Below are positions 7,257-16,752 of a stretch of 64,000 bases of DNA, piece by piece. The first letter of the stretch is position 1, and every line of letters begins with the position of its first letter. The stretch is from an uncultured Ruminococcus sp. (GTDB lineage Bacteria > Bacillota > Clostridia > Lachnospirales > Lachnospiraceae). The notes under the pieces are model-generated. The model saw nothing but the letters and a program-made list of their open reading frames with translations. It was not told where the DNA came from and did not search any database. Location: assembly GCA_946494335.1 (NCBI GenBank), contig CAMMBV010000008.1:1-64000 (forward strand), given 5' to 3'. Both the position numbers and the translations under genes were made by a program.

Positions 7257-9707
7257 CTAGTCAGTTACATAAAATTTAACATCTTTTTTATGCATTCCCA
7301 CACTGACGGTATCCCCGGCTTTGACATTGCCCTTCAGAATCTCTTCCGCCATGGCGTCCTCGATTTTACTCTGAATTGCCCGTTTCAGCGGCCGTGCGCC
7401 GTACTTGCTGTCGTAACCTTCCTCCGCCAGATAATCTTTTACGGAGCTTCTTATTTTCAGCGTAATGTTCATCTGTTCCTGACACCTCTTCTGCAGATTT
7501 TTAAGCAGTATGGTTACGATCTGCCGGATATTTTCTTTGTTCAGAGCATGGAATACAATGATATCGTCAATACGGTTCAGAAATTCCGGCTTGAACATTC
7601 TTTTCACTTCTTCCATCACGCTGCTTTTCATATACTCGTAATCTCTTTTCTCATCGCTGGAAGAAGCAAATCCCAGCCTTTTGGGCTCCATGATCGCCTG
7701 GGCACCCGCATTGGAGGTCATGATGATGCAGGTCTGCTTAAAATCCACCTTCCGGCCCTGAGCGTCGGTAATATGCCCGTCATCCAGCACCTGCAGCAAT
7801 ATATTGAACACATCCGGATGTGCTTTTTCAATCTCATCAAACAGAAGCACGCTGTAAGGATTGCGGCGCACCTTCTCGCTGAGCTGTCCGCCTTCTTCAT
7901 ATCCCACATATCCCGGCGGTGAACCGATGAGCTTTGATACACTGTGTTTCTCCATATATTCCGACATATCAACCCGGATCATGGCAGTCTCTGTGCCGAA
8001 TACAGCCTCTGCCAGCGCCTTGGAAAGCTCAGTTTTTCCCACACCTGTAGGACCCAGGAACAAGAAGGACCCGATGGGACGGGCCGGATCTTTCAATCCC
8101 ACTCTTCCCCGTTTGATGGCCTTTGCCACCGCCGTCACAGCCTCATCCTGACCCACAACCCGTTTATGGAGAATGGATTCCAGCTTTGCAAGCCTTTTTG
8201 TTTCTTCCTCCTGAAGCTGGGAAACCGGTATCTTGGTCCATCCCGACACAATATCCGCCACGGCTTCCTCCGTAACCTTTTTCGGTTTCCCTTTCCTTCC
8301 TTTTTCCGCCCGCTCCCGGGCTGCCCGCTGCTTTTCTTCCAGTTTCAGCTGCTCCTGATGCAGTTCTCTGGCTCTCTCCATATCGCCGGCCTTCACCGCA
8401 TCCTCTTTTTGCTGCATAATCTCTTCCAGCTGCTGCCGGTTTTCCGGATATCTGCTCTTTCCTGTAAAGCCCAAAAGCTGTATCTTGGAGGCGGCTTCGT
8501 CTATCAGATCGATGGCCTTGTCCGGAAGGAAACGATCGTTAATGTAACGTACCGACATGGCCACCGCCGCTTTCAGCGCATCATCCTCAATTTCCACGCC
8601 ATGATGCTTTTCATAATAGGGACGAAGGCCCTTAAGAATTTCCAGTGCCTCTTCCGCAGTGGGTTCCTCCACCATAACCGGCTGAAATCTTCGCTCCAGG
8701 GCGGCATCTTTTTCTATATACTTTCTGTATTCCTCTATGGTAGTGGCGCCGATCAGCTGAATTTCCCCTCGAGAGAGTGACGGTTTCAGAATATTGGACG
8801 CATCCAGCGCTCCTTCCGCGCCCCCCGCTCCTATGATGGTATGGATCTCGTCGATAAACAGAAGAATATTTTTATTATCCGACACTTCCCGCACCACATT
8901 TTTGATGCGCTCCTCGAATTCTCCTCTGTATTTTGATCCGGCAACCATACCCGACAGATCCAGAACAACCACTCTTTTTTCTTTCATCTGATCCGGAACC
9001 TGTCCGTTTACAATCTTCTGAGCCAGTCCTTCGGCAACAGCCGTTTTCCCCACGCCCGGCTCTCCGATCAGACAGGGATTGTTTTTCGTTCGCCTGCTTA
9101 AGATACGGATAATTCTCTCCATCTCATGTTCCCGTCCAACCACCGGGTCCAGCTGTCCCCTGCGAGCCATCTCCGTCAGGTCCCGGCTGTACTGATCCAG
9201 TACGGGCGTGACCGTCCCCTTCCTGTCTTTGGAAGGCTTCATCTGTTCCAATTCCCCTTTAATCTGCACCTGGTCCGCCCCCATGGCCAGGCGAATCTCC
9301 GTGTACAGTTTCTGAAGATTGAGCCCCATAGTGTGAAGAAGCCGGATTCCCACACACTCTGTTTCTTTGATCATGGCAATCAGAATGTGCTCCGTCCCGA
9401 TCTTTTCTTCCTCGAAATATTCCATCTCATAACCCGCATTTCGCAGTACCTGCTCCGCCCTTTTGGAATATTCCACTTTTGAATCCAGAGCCACATTCCC
9501 CTGTGCGGAAATAAATTTATCAATATAAGTGCGCAGATTGTCTTCCTCCACGCCCATTTCAGCCAGCACCCTGCCGGCTGTTCCATTTTCCTCTCTCACA
9601 AGTCCCAGCAGCAAATGCTCTGTACCCACATAGTTCTGCTGCAGTTCACGAGCCGCTTCTTTCGCATGATGCAAAGCGGCCTGTGCCTGTTGCGTATATC
9701 CTTTCAT
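7257..9707 (-). CDS. clpC: ATP-dependent Clp protease ATPase subunit ClpC
   Basis: This AAA+ unfoldase feeds substrates to ClpP. It has an N-terminal repeat domain (residues 1-145), AAA1 with Walker A GEPGVGKTA, a UVR-type middle segment of coiled-coil character around residues 400-460, and AAA2 with GPTGVGKTELSKALAE and DEIEKAHPDVF. About 816 residues is the usual length. I chose the ATG at 9707 (MKGYTQQ) over the ORF-track start because GGAGGAG lies 5-6 bases upstream of it. The gene starts 17 bases after a GntR-type regulator and must be co-transcribed with it. No ctsR, mcsA or mcsB is present here, unlike in Bacillus. Confidence 0.96.
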   Translation of the reverse strand: MKGYTQQAQAALHHAKEAARELQQNYVGTEHLLLGLVREENGTAGRVLAEMGVEEDNLRTYIDKFISAQGNVALDSKVEYSKRAEQVLRNAGYEMEYFEEEKIGTEHILIAMIKETECVGIRLLHTMGLNLQKLYTEIRLAMGADQVQIKGELEQMKPSKDRKGTVTPVLDQYSRDLTEMARRGQLDPVVGREHEMERIIRILSRRTKNNPCLIGEPGVGKTAVAEGLAQKIVNGQVPDQMKEKRVVVLDLSGMVAGSKYRGEFEERIKNVVREVSDNKNILLFIDEIHTIIGAGGAEGALDASNILKPSLSRGEIQLIGATTIEEYRKYIEKDAALERRFQPVMVEEPTAEEALEILKGLRPYYEKHHGVEIEDDALKAAVAMSVRYINDRFLPDKAIDLIDEAASKIQLLGFTGKSRYPENRQQLEEIMQQKEDAVKAGDMERARELHQEQLKLEEKQRAARERAEKGRKGKPKKVTEEAVADIVSGWTKIPVSQLQEEETKRLAKLESILHKRVVGQDEAVTAVAKAIKRGRVGLKDPARPIGSFLFLGPTGVGKTELSKALAEAVFGTETAMIRVDMSEYMEKHSVSKLIGSPPGYVGYEEGGQLSEKVRRNPYSVLLFDEIEKAHPDVFNILLQVLDDGHITDAQGRKVDFKQTCIIMTSNAGAQAIMEPKRLGFASSSDEKRDYEYMKSSVMEEVKRMFKPEFLNRIDDIIVFHALNKENIRQIVTILLKNLQKRCQEQMNITLKIRSSVKDYLAEEGYDSKYGARPLKRAIQSKIEDAMAEEILKGNVKAGDTVSVGMHKKDVKFYVTD

Positions 9708-9724
9708 AATAAACTCCTCCAAAT

Positions 9725-10102
9725 CTAGCAATATTCTTTAAAGATATCATCAATCAATGCATGCACCTCTTCTTTTGAGATATTCTTGCACCATCCCTTG
9801 GCCAGAGCCACCCGAAGCTCCTCTTTCAGTTCAGCCAGAGCCAGTATCTTATTGGCGTCAATGCAGATGACGGCGCCTTTTCTTCTGTCTATACTGACAA
9901 ACCCGTCCTGCTTCAGCACAGAATAGGCTTTATTAACAGTATGCATGTTGATGCCGATAATATCCGCCAGCTGACGCACAGAAGGCAATGTTTCTCCTTC
10001 TCTGATTCTGGAAGTGGCAATTCCCATAATAATCTGATTCCGAAGCTGCATATAGATGGCCTCGTCACTGTTAAAGTCAATATGAATCAATTCTACCAGC
10101 AT
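9725..10102 (-). CDS. GntR-family regulator, YtrA-like, heading the clpC operon
   Basis: About 125 residues. An N-terminal winged helix (residues 5-75: AIYMQLRNQII, LPSVRQLADIIGINMHTVNKAYSVL) is followed by a short C-terminal helical tail, the YtrA-type layout without a large effector domain. The ATG at 10102 is chosen because the longer ORF runs into the cysK terminator. It sits in the position that CtsR occupies in other Firmicutes. A perfect 8-bp inverted repeat overlaps its -10 box, so it probably represses itself and clpC. The inducing signal is unknown. Confidence 0.85.
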   Translation of the reverse strand: MLVELIHIDFNSDEAIYMQLRNQIIMGIATSRIREGETLPSVRQLADIIGINMHTVNKAYSVLKQDGFVSIDRRKGAVICIDANKILALAELKEELRVALAKGWCKNISKEEVHALIDDIFKEYC

Positions 10103-10125
10103 CGTATCACCCTGCTTTCTCAACT

Positions 10126-10165
10126 TTGTTATACATATCTTATAACAATTGTCATTAAATTTCAA
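10126..10165 (-). promoter_or_regulatory. gntR-clpC promoter with a palindromic operator on the -10 box
   Basis: On the minus strand TTGAAA (10160-10165) and TAAGAT (10137-10142) are 17 bases apart. TTGTTATA-N7-TATAACAA (10126-10148) is a perfect inverted repeat covering the -10 box, the right size and place for a GntR-type dimer acting as repressor. The start codon is about 25 bases downstream. Confidence 0.72.
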
Positions 10166-10207
10166 GAAAAAAATACCCGGCAGAAAACAGATTTTCCCGC
10201 CGGGTAT
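10165..10207 (-). terminator. Intrinsic terminator of the pur-cysK unit
   Basis: Minus strand: ATACCCGGC and GCCGGGTAT form a perfect 9-bp stem (10173-10181 with 10199-10207), followed directly by TTTTTTCTT. It lies 11 bases past the cysK stop and separates cysK from the gntR-clpC promoter. Confidence 0.9.
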
Positions 10208-10217
10208 CAAAAATTCT

Positions 10218-11150
10218 TTATTCCTGATCAAACAGGGGAGTTGAAAAATACCGTTCCGCCGTATCAGGCAGCACCGTAACCACAGTTTTTCCCCTGCCAA
10301 GTTTTTTTGCCAGTTTTAAAGCGGCAGCCACGTTTGTTCCGCTGGAAATTCCGCACATCAGCCCTTCCTTGCTGGCCAGATCCTTGGCTGTCTGGATGGC
10401 TTCCTCATCCGTCACCACATAGATGTCATCATAGATTTCCTGATTCAGAATTTCGGGAATCAGACCGTCTCCTATTCCCATCTGCAGATGGGTTCCTATG
10501 GTGCCTCCGGCCAGAATAGCCGCATTTTCCGGCTCCACAGCCCAGATCGTAATATCCGGATTGAGCGCTTTCAATACCTCGCCGATACCGGTGATGGTAC
10601 CTCCCGTACCGATACCGGAACAAAATCCATGGATCGGGCCGGCCACCTGCTCCAGTATCTCAAGTCCCGTATGATGCCGGTGCACCATAGGGTTTGCAGG
10701 ATTTTCGAACTGCTGGGGTACAAATACATTGGGATTTTCCCGTGCCATGGTAAGAGCCGTCTGCAGACACTGGTCAATACATTCTCCGATATTGCCGGCA
10801 TCGTGAATCAGCTTTACTTCTGCCCCATAATGCTGCACCAGCTTTCTGCGTTCTTCACTGACAGAATCCGGCATAATGATTATGGTTTTGTACCCTTTGA
10901 CAGCGCCGATCAGCGCAAGACCGATTCCCTGATTTCCGCTGGTGGGCTCCACTATGATCGTATCTTTCGTGATGATCCCCCGGCGCTCGGCGTCCTCAAT
11001 CATGTTGAGCGCCGTACGGGTTTTAATGGAGCCTCCTACGTTTAATCCCTCAAATTTCACAAGCACCTGGGCATTTTCCGGACTGTTCATACGGTTCAGC
11101 CGGATCATGGGGGTATGGCCTACCGCTTCCAAAACATTATTGTAAATCAT
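10218..11150 (-). CDS. cysK: Cysteine synthase A (O-acetylserine sulfhydrylase)
   Basis: This 310-residue PLP enzyme makes L-cysteine from O-acetylserine and sulfide. The PLP-lysine region GGSIKTRTALNMIEDA (near residue 40), the substrate loop VEPTSGNQGIGLA and the phosphate-binding GIGTGGTITG (near residue 177) are all present. The usual Asn-Thr of the asparagine loop appears as TSGNQG, normal for the family. It starts 25 bases after the purD stop on the same strand, with no promoter or terminator between, so it is probably the last gene of the purine operon. An OASS-like beta-synthase with another acceptor cannot be excluded. Confidence 0.9.
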   Translation of the reverse strand: MIYNNVLEAVGHTPMIRLNRMNSPENAQVLVKFEGLNVGGSIKTRTALNMIEDAERRGIITKDTIIVEPTSGNQGIGLALIGAVKGYKTIIIMPDSVSEERRKLVQHYGAEVKLIHDAGNIGECIDQCLQTALTMARENPNVFVPQQFENPANPMVHRHHTGLEILEQVAGPIHGFCSGIGTGGTITGIGEVLKALNPDITIWAVEPENAAILAGGTIGTHLQMGIGDGLIPEILNQEIYDDIYVVTDEEAIQTAKDLASKEGLMCGISSGTNVAAALKLAKKLGRGKTVVTVLPDTAERYFSTPLFDQE

Positions 11151-11175
11151 TTTCAGTAACCTTTCCGCAACAGTT

Positions 11176-12447
11176 TTATGCCTCGTCTATGGCTTTGCCG
11201 ATGTCATTGCGATAATATTTATTCTCAAATTCCACCAGCTTCACAGCCTCATATGCATTGGCCCGCGCCGCTTTGAGATCTTCTCCCTTGGCAGTCACGC
11301 CAAGCACACGGCCTCCGTTGGTGACAATCCCTTTCTCTGTCTTTTTCGTTCCGGCATGAAATACGTAATACCCGTCTTTTTCTTTAAATTTCTCCAGGCC
11401 ATGAATCACAAAACCTTTTTCATAGGAGACGGGGTATCCTTTCGATGCCAGCACCACACAGACAGCAGCATTGTCCTCAAACTGCAGGTCAATCTGATCC
11501 AGTGTGCCGTCGATACAGGCCTCCACCACTTCCAGAATATCATTTTTCATTCTGGGCAGAACCACCTGGGCTTCCGGATCACCAAAGCGGGCGTTATATT
11601 CCAGTACTCTGGGTCCATTCTCCGTCAGCATAAGGCCGAAAAAGATAATGCCTTTAAACTCCCTGCCTTCCTTCGCCATGGCATCCACCGTAGCCTGATA
11701 AATATGACGGCGGCAGAATTCATCCACTTCCTCTGTGTAGAAGGGGCTGGGTGAAAAAGTACCCATTCCTCCGGTGTTCAGTCCCTGATCACCATCCTGA
11801 GCTCGCTTGTGATCCTGAGCAGAGGTCATGGTCTTGATGGTTTTTCCGTCCACAAAAGACAGTACTGACACTTCCCGCCCTGTCATAAACTCTTCAATCA
11901 CCATGGTATTGCCGGCGGAACCAAATTTTTTATCCATCATAATGGACTGTACGCCTTCTTTGGCCTCCTCAAGACTGTCACAGATCAGAACTCCTTTCCC
12001 CAGCGCCAGGCCATCCGCCTTCAGTACAATGGGGAATTTCGCCTGCTCCAGATAGGCAAGAGCCGCTTTGGGGTCATCAAAATTCTCATAGGCAGCCGTA
12101 GGAATGCCGTATTTTTTCATCAGATCTTTTGAAAAAGCCTTGGACCCTTCCAGTATGGCAGCGTTTTTGCGCGGTCCGAATACTTTAAGGCCTTTCGCTT
12201 CAAATACATCCACAATACCGCCCACCAGAGGATCATCCATCCCCACAATGGTCAGATCGATTCCTTTTTCCTGGGCAAAGTCAGCCAGTTTTTCAAATTC
12301 CATGGCGCCGATATCCACACACTGCGCATATTCTTCAATACCGGCATTTCCCGGTGCACAGTAGATCTTCTCTGCTTTCGGACTCTGTGCCACTTTCCAT
12401 GCGATGGCGTGCTCTCTTCCGCCGCTTCCAACTATCAGAACTTTCAT
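11176..12447 (-). CDS. purD: Phosphoribosylamine-glycine ligase
   Basis: This is GAR synthetase, the second step of de novo purine synthesis. The 423-residue length is normal. The N-terminal domain opens with VLIVGSGGREHAIAWK, the ATP-grasp domain includes LKADGLALGKGV (near residue 144) and the NTGGMGTFSPSPF loop, and LEYNARFGDPEAQ carries metal ligands. It lies 12 bases downstream of purN, with ribosome binding site AAAGGAG. Confidence 0.97.
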   Translation of the reverse strand: MKVLIVGSGGREHAIAWKVAQSPKAEKIYCAPGNAGIEEYAQCVDIGAMEFEKLADFAQEKGIDLTIVGMDDPLVGGIVDVFEAKGLKVFGPRKNAAILEGSKAFSKDLMKKYGIPTAAYENFDDPKAALAYLEQAKFPIVLKADGLALGKGVLICDSLEEAKEGVQSIMMDKKFGSAGNTMVIEEFMTGREVSVLSFVDGKTIKTMTSAQDHKRAQDGDQGLNTGGMGTFSPSPFYTEEVDEFCRRHIYQATVDAMAKEGREFKGIIFFGLMLTENGPRVLEYNARFGDPEAQVVLPRMKNDILEVVEACIDGTLDQIDLQFEDNAAVCVVLASKGYPVSYEKGFVIHGLEKFKEKDGYYVFHAGTKKTEKGIVTNGGRVLGVTAKGEDLKAARANAYEAVKLVEFENKYYRNDIGKAIDEA

Positions 12448-12459
12448 CGAACGTCTCCT

Positions 12460-13086
12460 TTATTTTTTTATCTTAACCACACCGTCTGCCACTGCCAGCC
12501 TGCCGTTGGCGATCAGATCGATGGCTTTTGGCATAATCACCCACTCCGCCTGCTCCATCACCCTTCGCTGCAGAACCTGCGGCGTATCGTCATCCAGAAC
12601 CTCCACGGCCTTTTGCAGGATGATCGGTCCGGTATCCGTCCCTTCATCCACAAAGTGTACGGTAGCGCCCGTAACTTTTACGCCTCTTTTCAAAACTTCC
12701 TCATGAACCTTCAGCCCATAAAAACCGGTTCCGCAAAAGGAAGGAATCAGCGCCGGGTGGATATTGATGATTTTCCCTGAAAAAGCCTGCACGATAGCCG
12801 GCGGAATCACTACCAGACATCCTGCCAGCACAATCAGATCCACTTTCAAATCAAGAAGCTTCGCCAAAAGAGCCTCATTAAATTTCTCCCGCGTCTTAAA
12901 ATCAGCGGGAGAAATGCAGATCCCTTCTATATTATGCTGTCTGGCCCGTTCCAGTGCATAGGCCTTCGGATTATTGCTGATCACGCACCGTATTTTTGTG
13001 TTGGTGATACTGCCATTTGCAATGCCGTCGATGATCGCCTGAAGATTTGTCCCGCCGCCTGATACCAGAACCGCTATGTTCAGCAT
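12460..13086 (-). CDS. purN: Phosphoribosylglycinamide formyltransferase
   Basis: This is GAR transformylase (folate-dependent), third step of purine synthesis. All hallmarks are present: the [12 protein letters not shown] start, catalytic Asn-His-Asp in [12 protein letters not shown] (about residues 105-116), [13 protein letters not shown], and the ordinary 208-residue length. Its start overlaps the purM stop by 7 bases and its AAGGAG ribosome binding site is inside purM, indicating translational coupling. Confidence 0.97.
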   Translation of the reverse strand: MLNIAVLVSGGGTNLQAIIDGIANGSITNTKIRCVISNNPKAYALERARQHNIEGICISPADFKTREKFNEALLAKLLDLKVDLIVLAGCLVVIPPAIVQAFSGKIINIHPALIPSFCGTGFYGLKVHEEVLKRGVKVTGATVHFVDEGTDTGPIILQKAVEVLDDDTPQVLQRRVMEQAEWVIMPKAIDLIANGRLAVADGVVKIKK

Positions 13087-14108
13087 AATACAACTCCTTT
13101 TTCGCCCTTTTCGATCCGTCCGATCTGCCAGGGCTGTTCGCCTGCCGCTTTAATGGCGTCCATGGTTTTTTCCACATCCGCCGGATCCACAGCTACGATC
13201 ATTCCGATTCCCATATTATATGTATTGTACATCATCTTTTCTTCAATCTGACCTTTCCTGGCCATCAGCTTAAAGACAGGCGGAACCGGATAACTGTCTT
13301 TTTCAATCACCGCGCGTACGCCGTCTTTTAACATGCGGGGCACATTCTCATAGAATCCGCCGCCGGTGATATGGCTGCAGGCTTTGATGGATACGCCCGC
13401 GTTTTTGATTCCTTTCAGCGCCCGCACATAAATTTTCGTGGGAGCCAGCAGCGTCTCACCCAAAGTGGCGCCCAGCTCATCGTAATAGGTATCCAGAGAT
13501 TCTCTGGTGATATCAAAAATTTTCCGCACCAGCGAAAAGCCATTGCTGTGAACGCCGGAGGAAGCCATACCGATCAGCACGTCCCCTTCTTTTAAGTCTT
13601 TTCCGGTGATCAGGTCTTTCTCATCCACCACGCCTACCGCAAATCCGGCCAGATCGTATTCATCTTCCGGATAAAATCCCGGCATTTCCGCCGTCTCGCC
13701 TCCGATCAGAGCGGCCCCCGACTGCACGCAGCCCTCCGCCACGCCCTTTACAATCTGAGCGATTTTCTCCGGCGTGTTTTTTCCGCAGGCAATGTAATCC
13801 AGGAAAAACAAAGGCTCTCCCCCTGCGCAGGCGATATCGTTGACGCACATGGCAACACAGTCGATTCCCACGGTATCATGTCTGTCCATCACAAAAGCCA
13901 GCTTCAGTTTCGTACCGACACCGTCCGTACCGGAAACCAGCGTAGGTTTTTCCATATTCTTGAACGCATCCATGGAAAAAGCTCCGGAAAAGCCTCCGAT
14001 ATTGGTCAGCACCTCCGAACGCATGGTTTTTTGAATGTGTTCCTTCATCAGTTCCACTGATTGATATCCGGCCTCAATATCTACGCCGGCTTTCTTATAA
14101 TCCATCAT
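13080..14108 (-). CDS. purM: Phosphoribosylformylglycinamidine cyclo-ligase
   Basis: This is AIR synthetase, fifth step of purine synthesis. The 342-residue length, the [13 protein letters not shown] motif (near residue 60), [14 protein letters not shown] and [17 protein letters not shown] are typical of PurM. Two adjacent ATG codons (14108 and 14105) follow the ribosome binding site AGAGGG, and either could be used. The gene is 17 bases downstream of purE. Confidence 0.97.
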   Translation of the reverse strand: MMDYKKAGVDIEAGYQSVELMKEHIQKTMRSEVLTNIGGFSGAFSMDAFKNMEKPTLVSGTDGVGTKLKLAFVMDRHDTVGIDCVAMCVNDIACAGGEPLFFLDYIACGKNTPEKIAQIVKGVAEGCVQSGAALIGGETAEMPGFYPEDEYDLAGFAVGVVDEKDLITGKDLKEGDVLIGMASSGVHSNGFSLVRKIFDITRESLDTYYDELGATLGETLLAPTKIYVRALKGIKNAGVSIKACSHITGGGFYENVPRMLKDGVRAVIEKDSYPVPPVFKLMARKGQIEEKMMYNTYNMGIGMIVAVDPADVEKTMDAIKAAGEQPWQIGRIEKGEKGVVLC

Positions 14109-14125
14109 CCCTCTACCGTCCTTTT

Positions 14126-14632
14126 TTATTTTGTGTAGTTTTTATATCCCACTTCCTGAAGCTTCTCATCTTTGGCAACCACCTGATCTTTCAGCTCGGC
14201 CGCATAGGCTTTTACCTTTGCAAGCAGATCCGGATCTGATGTGGCTAAAATCTTGGCCGCAAGAATTCCTGCGTTGGCGCCGCCGTTAATTGCCACCGTA
14301 GCCACCGGAATTCCGGAAGGCATCTGTACGATGGAGTACAGAGAATCACGGCCTCCCAAAGATGTGGTGTGCATCGGTATGCCGATTACCGGCATGGGGA
14401 AGATAGCCGCGCACATGCCCGGCAGATGAGCTGCCATGCCCGCTCCGGCAATTATCACTTTAAAGCCCTTCTCCTCCGCAGTTTTTGCATATTCAAAAAA
14501 CACATCCGGCTCTCTGTGGGCCGAAATAATCGTCATCTCATAATCAATACCAAATTTTTCCAGCATGTCGGCGGCCTTTGCCATAACCGGCATATCTGAA
14601 TCGCTGCCCATTACAATTCCTACTTTTGCCAT
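14126..14632 (-). CDS. purE: 5-(carboxyamino)imidazole ribonucleotide mutase
   Basis: This is the class I N5-CAIR mutase. Motifs [16 protein letters not shown] at the N-terminus, SAHREPD (catalytic His region) and [11 protein letters not shown] are present. I chose the ATG at 14632 (MAKVGIVMG) because AAAGGAG lies just before it, and the upstream part of the ORF overlaps the promoter. It is the first gene of the purEMND-cysK unit. No purK is visible in the window. Confidence 0.96.
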   Translation of the reverse strand: MAKVGIVMGSDSDMPVMAKAADMLEKFGIDYEMTIISAHREPDVFFEYAKTAEEKGFKVIIAGAGMAAHLPGMCAAIFPMPVIGIPMHTTSLGGRDSLYSIVQMPSGIPVATVAINGGANAGILAAKILATSDPDLLAKVKAYAAELKDQVVAKDEKLQEVGYKNYTK

Positions 14633-14666
14633 AATTTTCTCCTTTACAGAATCTTTCATTTTTTTC

Positions 14667-14696
14667 ATTGTACTAGACCCCAAAGTCAAATGTCAA
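14667..14696 (-). promoter_or_regulatory. Promoter of purEMND-cysK
   Basis: Minus strand TTGACA (14691-14696) and TACAAT (14667-14672), spacer 18. The -35 overlaps the last codons of the aminopeptidase gene. The transcript leader would be only about 30 bases, too short for a guanine/adenine riboswitch, and I see no PurR-like repeat in it. Confidence 0.75.
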
Positions 14697-16750
14697 CCGC
14701 TAAATGGGGCGTTCAGCTCCTGCGTACCCGCCAGTACAAAGCGCCCTTTTTCAATCACCGGTATTTCCTCTCCATCCTTCGTAAGTATCCGGATGGATTC
14801 CAGCTCATCGTAGGGAATGGTGATATCCGTGTGGCATCCGAAATATGCCTGTGACAGATCCTCCCTGCGCTTTATGGACACTTCGTTGTCACGGGCGATT
14901 ACCTCTTTCCCGTCGGGGTTATAAACCGGTGTATCTTCCGCCCAGCTGTAGCAGGTATCCCCCACTGCAAAATGAGGTCCCGTCTTCTCCGCTATCAGAA
15001 TCGGAAGTTTGTCCGATATCTGATATTTTTCCGCCATCACATAGGCCGTAGTGTTCGTGCCGATGGCAAACTCTCCCATGGGAAGACTTTCGTGCTGATG
15101 AAGAATATTTTCCCGGATGTAAGCTTTGTTTTCTTCCTCCGATTGAAAGTTCTGACATGAGTAAGCCTGAATCATCCCATCCCGAAAATGTATGGAAAGA
15201 TCCCGGTACTCCAGCCCGTTTAAAAACACCCGGGTTACATGGAGGATTCCATTTGTGTCCGTAAGCTTCGGAGAAGTAAACACCTCCCCCACCGGGATAT
15301 TCACATCCGCCACACAGTTTTCAAAAAGCGTCTGTATTTTTCCGTCTTCCAGATCCTGCAGTTTTACCGTAAGATCCGTCCGGTTACCATTGCAGCCTTT
15401 GATATGCACCGCCTGTCCTAAGTCCAGCGCGTCAATGATGCACTGCTGAATCTTCTGGTACTTTTTATAATCCAGCGTGTTGATTTTTATGGTTTCTTCA
15501 AAAATCTCTTCAAAGTGCTCCCCGATTTCCGGCACAGGCCAGGCAATGATAGTAAAACTTCTCTCTTTTCCGATGATATAGCGGTTGGTGATCTGAGAAG
15601 ATTCCGTATCCAGTCTCACCAGCATCTTCTGCTGTTTCTTTGACAGTTCAAACACACAGTCCTTGGCTTCCGGAACAAAGGGCGTCTCACCGAAGGTCTC
15701 CATCACAGCCGGGCCGGCATGGGTGTTGGCAAGCTCCTTACAGCTTTCAAACCCGTTCTGCAAAGCCCGAAGCTTTCTGGAAACCATCTCCTCCGTCAGA
15801 TAAACGGCGGCGTCATTTCTGTGGTCATAATCAAACTGCTGATTGGGGATGGCACCGTAGTAACCGATCCGCAGATGCTGCCGTCTGTTGATCAGATGGG
15901 TAGCGCTGCGGTAAATGACCGGCCGTAATCCCATCTTTTCAAACTGAAGGATTGCAGCGCGAATGATCCGCTCAAACCCCAGGCTGTACCGGATATTTAC
16001 CGTCTTTTTTTTGCTCAGGTCAATTCCGTTGTTCTCGAAACCGATCCGGTATCCTTCCGTGTATGTTTTTGCCATGCGCTCAATTTCTTCCCGGGACATT
16101 TTATTCAGAAACTCTGCAGTTTTTATTTGGCTGTCCGTAATATATTCACCGAATTCATAAAGATAGCGCAGATCTGACAGATCAGAATTCATAATGATGG
16201 AAGCGGCAAAATCCAGATCCGGAGCCACCATCTCCCGCACTCGATACTCCATCATATCATCACAGTAGTCCCTGATATAACTGTACATGATATTCCTGAT
16301 ATTCTCCGGCTTTGGCAGTTCCTCTCCCAAAAACTCCGTATAGACTTCCAGGAAAAGCTCGCACAAAACGGTAAGATCCCACATCCTGTCTTCAAAAGCA
16401 AATACAATGCTTCCCCGAAGCTGACTGTACAGACAGCTTAATTCTTTTCCGTAATCACTCCCCAGCATCTGCTGCGCGTACCGGGGATCCCCGTAAGAGC
16501 TTTGGTAATGTTCCGGAAGAATATCCTCATACAGCACATGGTTCCAGTCCTTTCGCTCTTCCAGCGTCATTCCTGCCCACTGACCGCTTTTTTTGATATC
16601 AAGGATACCAAAAACCTGCTGCAAAAACCGGGCTGTCCGAATAAAAAAATCCCGGTAAGGCTCAGGCGCCTGCATCTCTCCCGGTATCTGCAGGATTCGC
16701 TCCCTTGCCAGCTGCCCTCTTTCTTCTAAGATACTATTCAATCCCGTCAC
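14693..16750 (-). CDS. M29-like aminopeptidase with a long N-terminal extension
   Basis: The C-terminal 380 residues resemble leucyl aminopeptidases of family M29: GEVFTSP (near residue 483) contributes a metal-ligand glutamate, PMGEFAIGTNTTAY another, and YFGCHTDITIPY near residue 648 supplies a His/Asp pair. Typical M29 enzymes are about 400 residues, so roughly 280 extra residues at the N-terminus are unexplained. They look helical, cytoplasmic and without a signal peptide. The ORF-track start is GTG overlapping its own AGAGG; a TTG at 16741 has better spacing from AGAGGTGA and may be the true start. It starts 2 bases after the HD gene. Confidence 0.78.
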   Translation of the reverse strand: MTGLNSILEERGQLARERILQIPGEMQAPEPYRDFFIRTARFLQQVFGILDIKKSGQWAGMTLEERKDWNHVLYEDILPEHYQSSYGDPRYAQQMLGSDYGKELSCLYSQLRGSIVFAFEDRMWDLTVLCELFLEVYTEFLGEELPKPENIRNIMYSYIRDYCDDMMEYRVREMVAPDLDFAASIIMNSDLSDLRYLYEFGEYITDSQIKTAEFLNKMSREEIERMAKTYTEGYRIGFENNGIDLSKKKTVNIRYSLGFERIIRAAILQFEKMGLRPVIYRSATHLINRRQHLRIGYYGAIPNQQFDYDHRNDAAVYLTEEMVSRKLRALQNGFESCKELANTHAGPAVMETFGETPFVPEAKDCVFELSKKQQKMLVRLDTESSQITNRYIIGKERSFTIIAWPVPEIGEHFEEIFEETIKINTLDYKKYQKIQQCIIDALDLGQAVHIKGCNGNRTDLTVKLQDLEDGKIQTLFENCVADVNIPVGEVFTSPKLTDTNGILHVTRVFLNGLEYRDLSIHFRDGMIQAYSCQNFQSEEENKAYIRENILHQHESLPMGEFAIGTNTTAYVMAEKYQISDKLPILIAEKTGPHFAVGDTCYSWAEDTPVYNPDGKEVIARDNEVSIKRREDLSQAYFGCHTDITIPYDELESIRILTKDGEEIPVIEKGRFVLAGTQELNAPFSG

Positions 16751-16752
16751 CT

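Noticed and set aside
14633-14696. A purine riboswitch before purE
   Set aside because: The leader is only about 30 bases long, too short for the aptamer.
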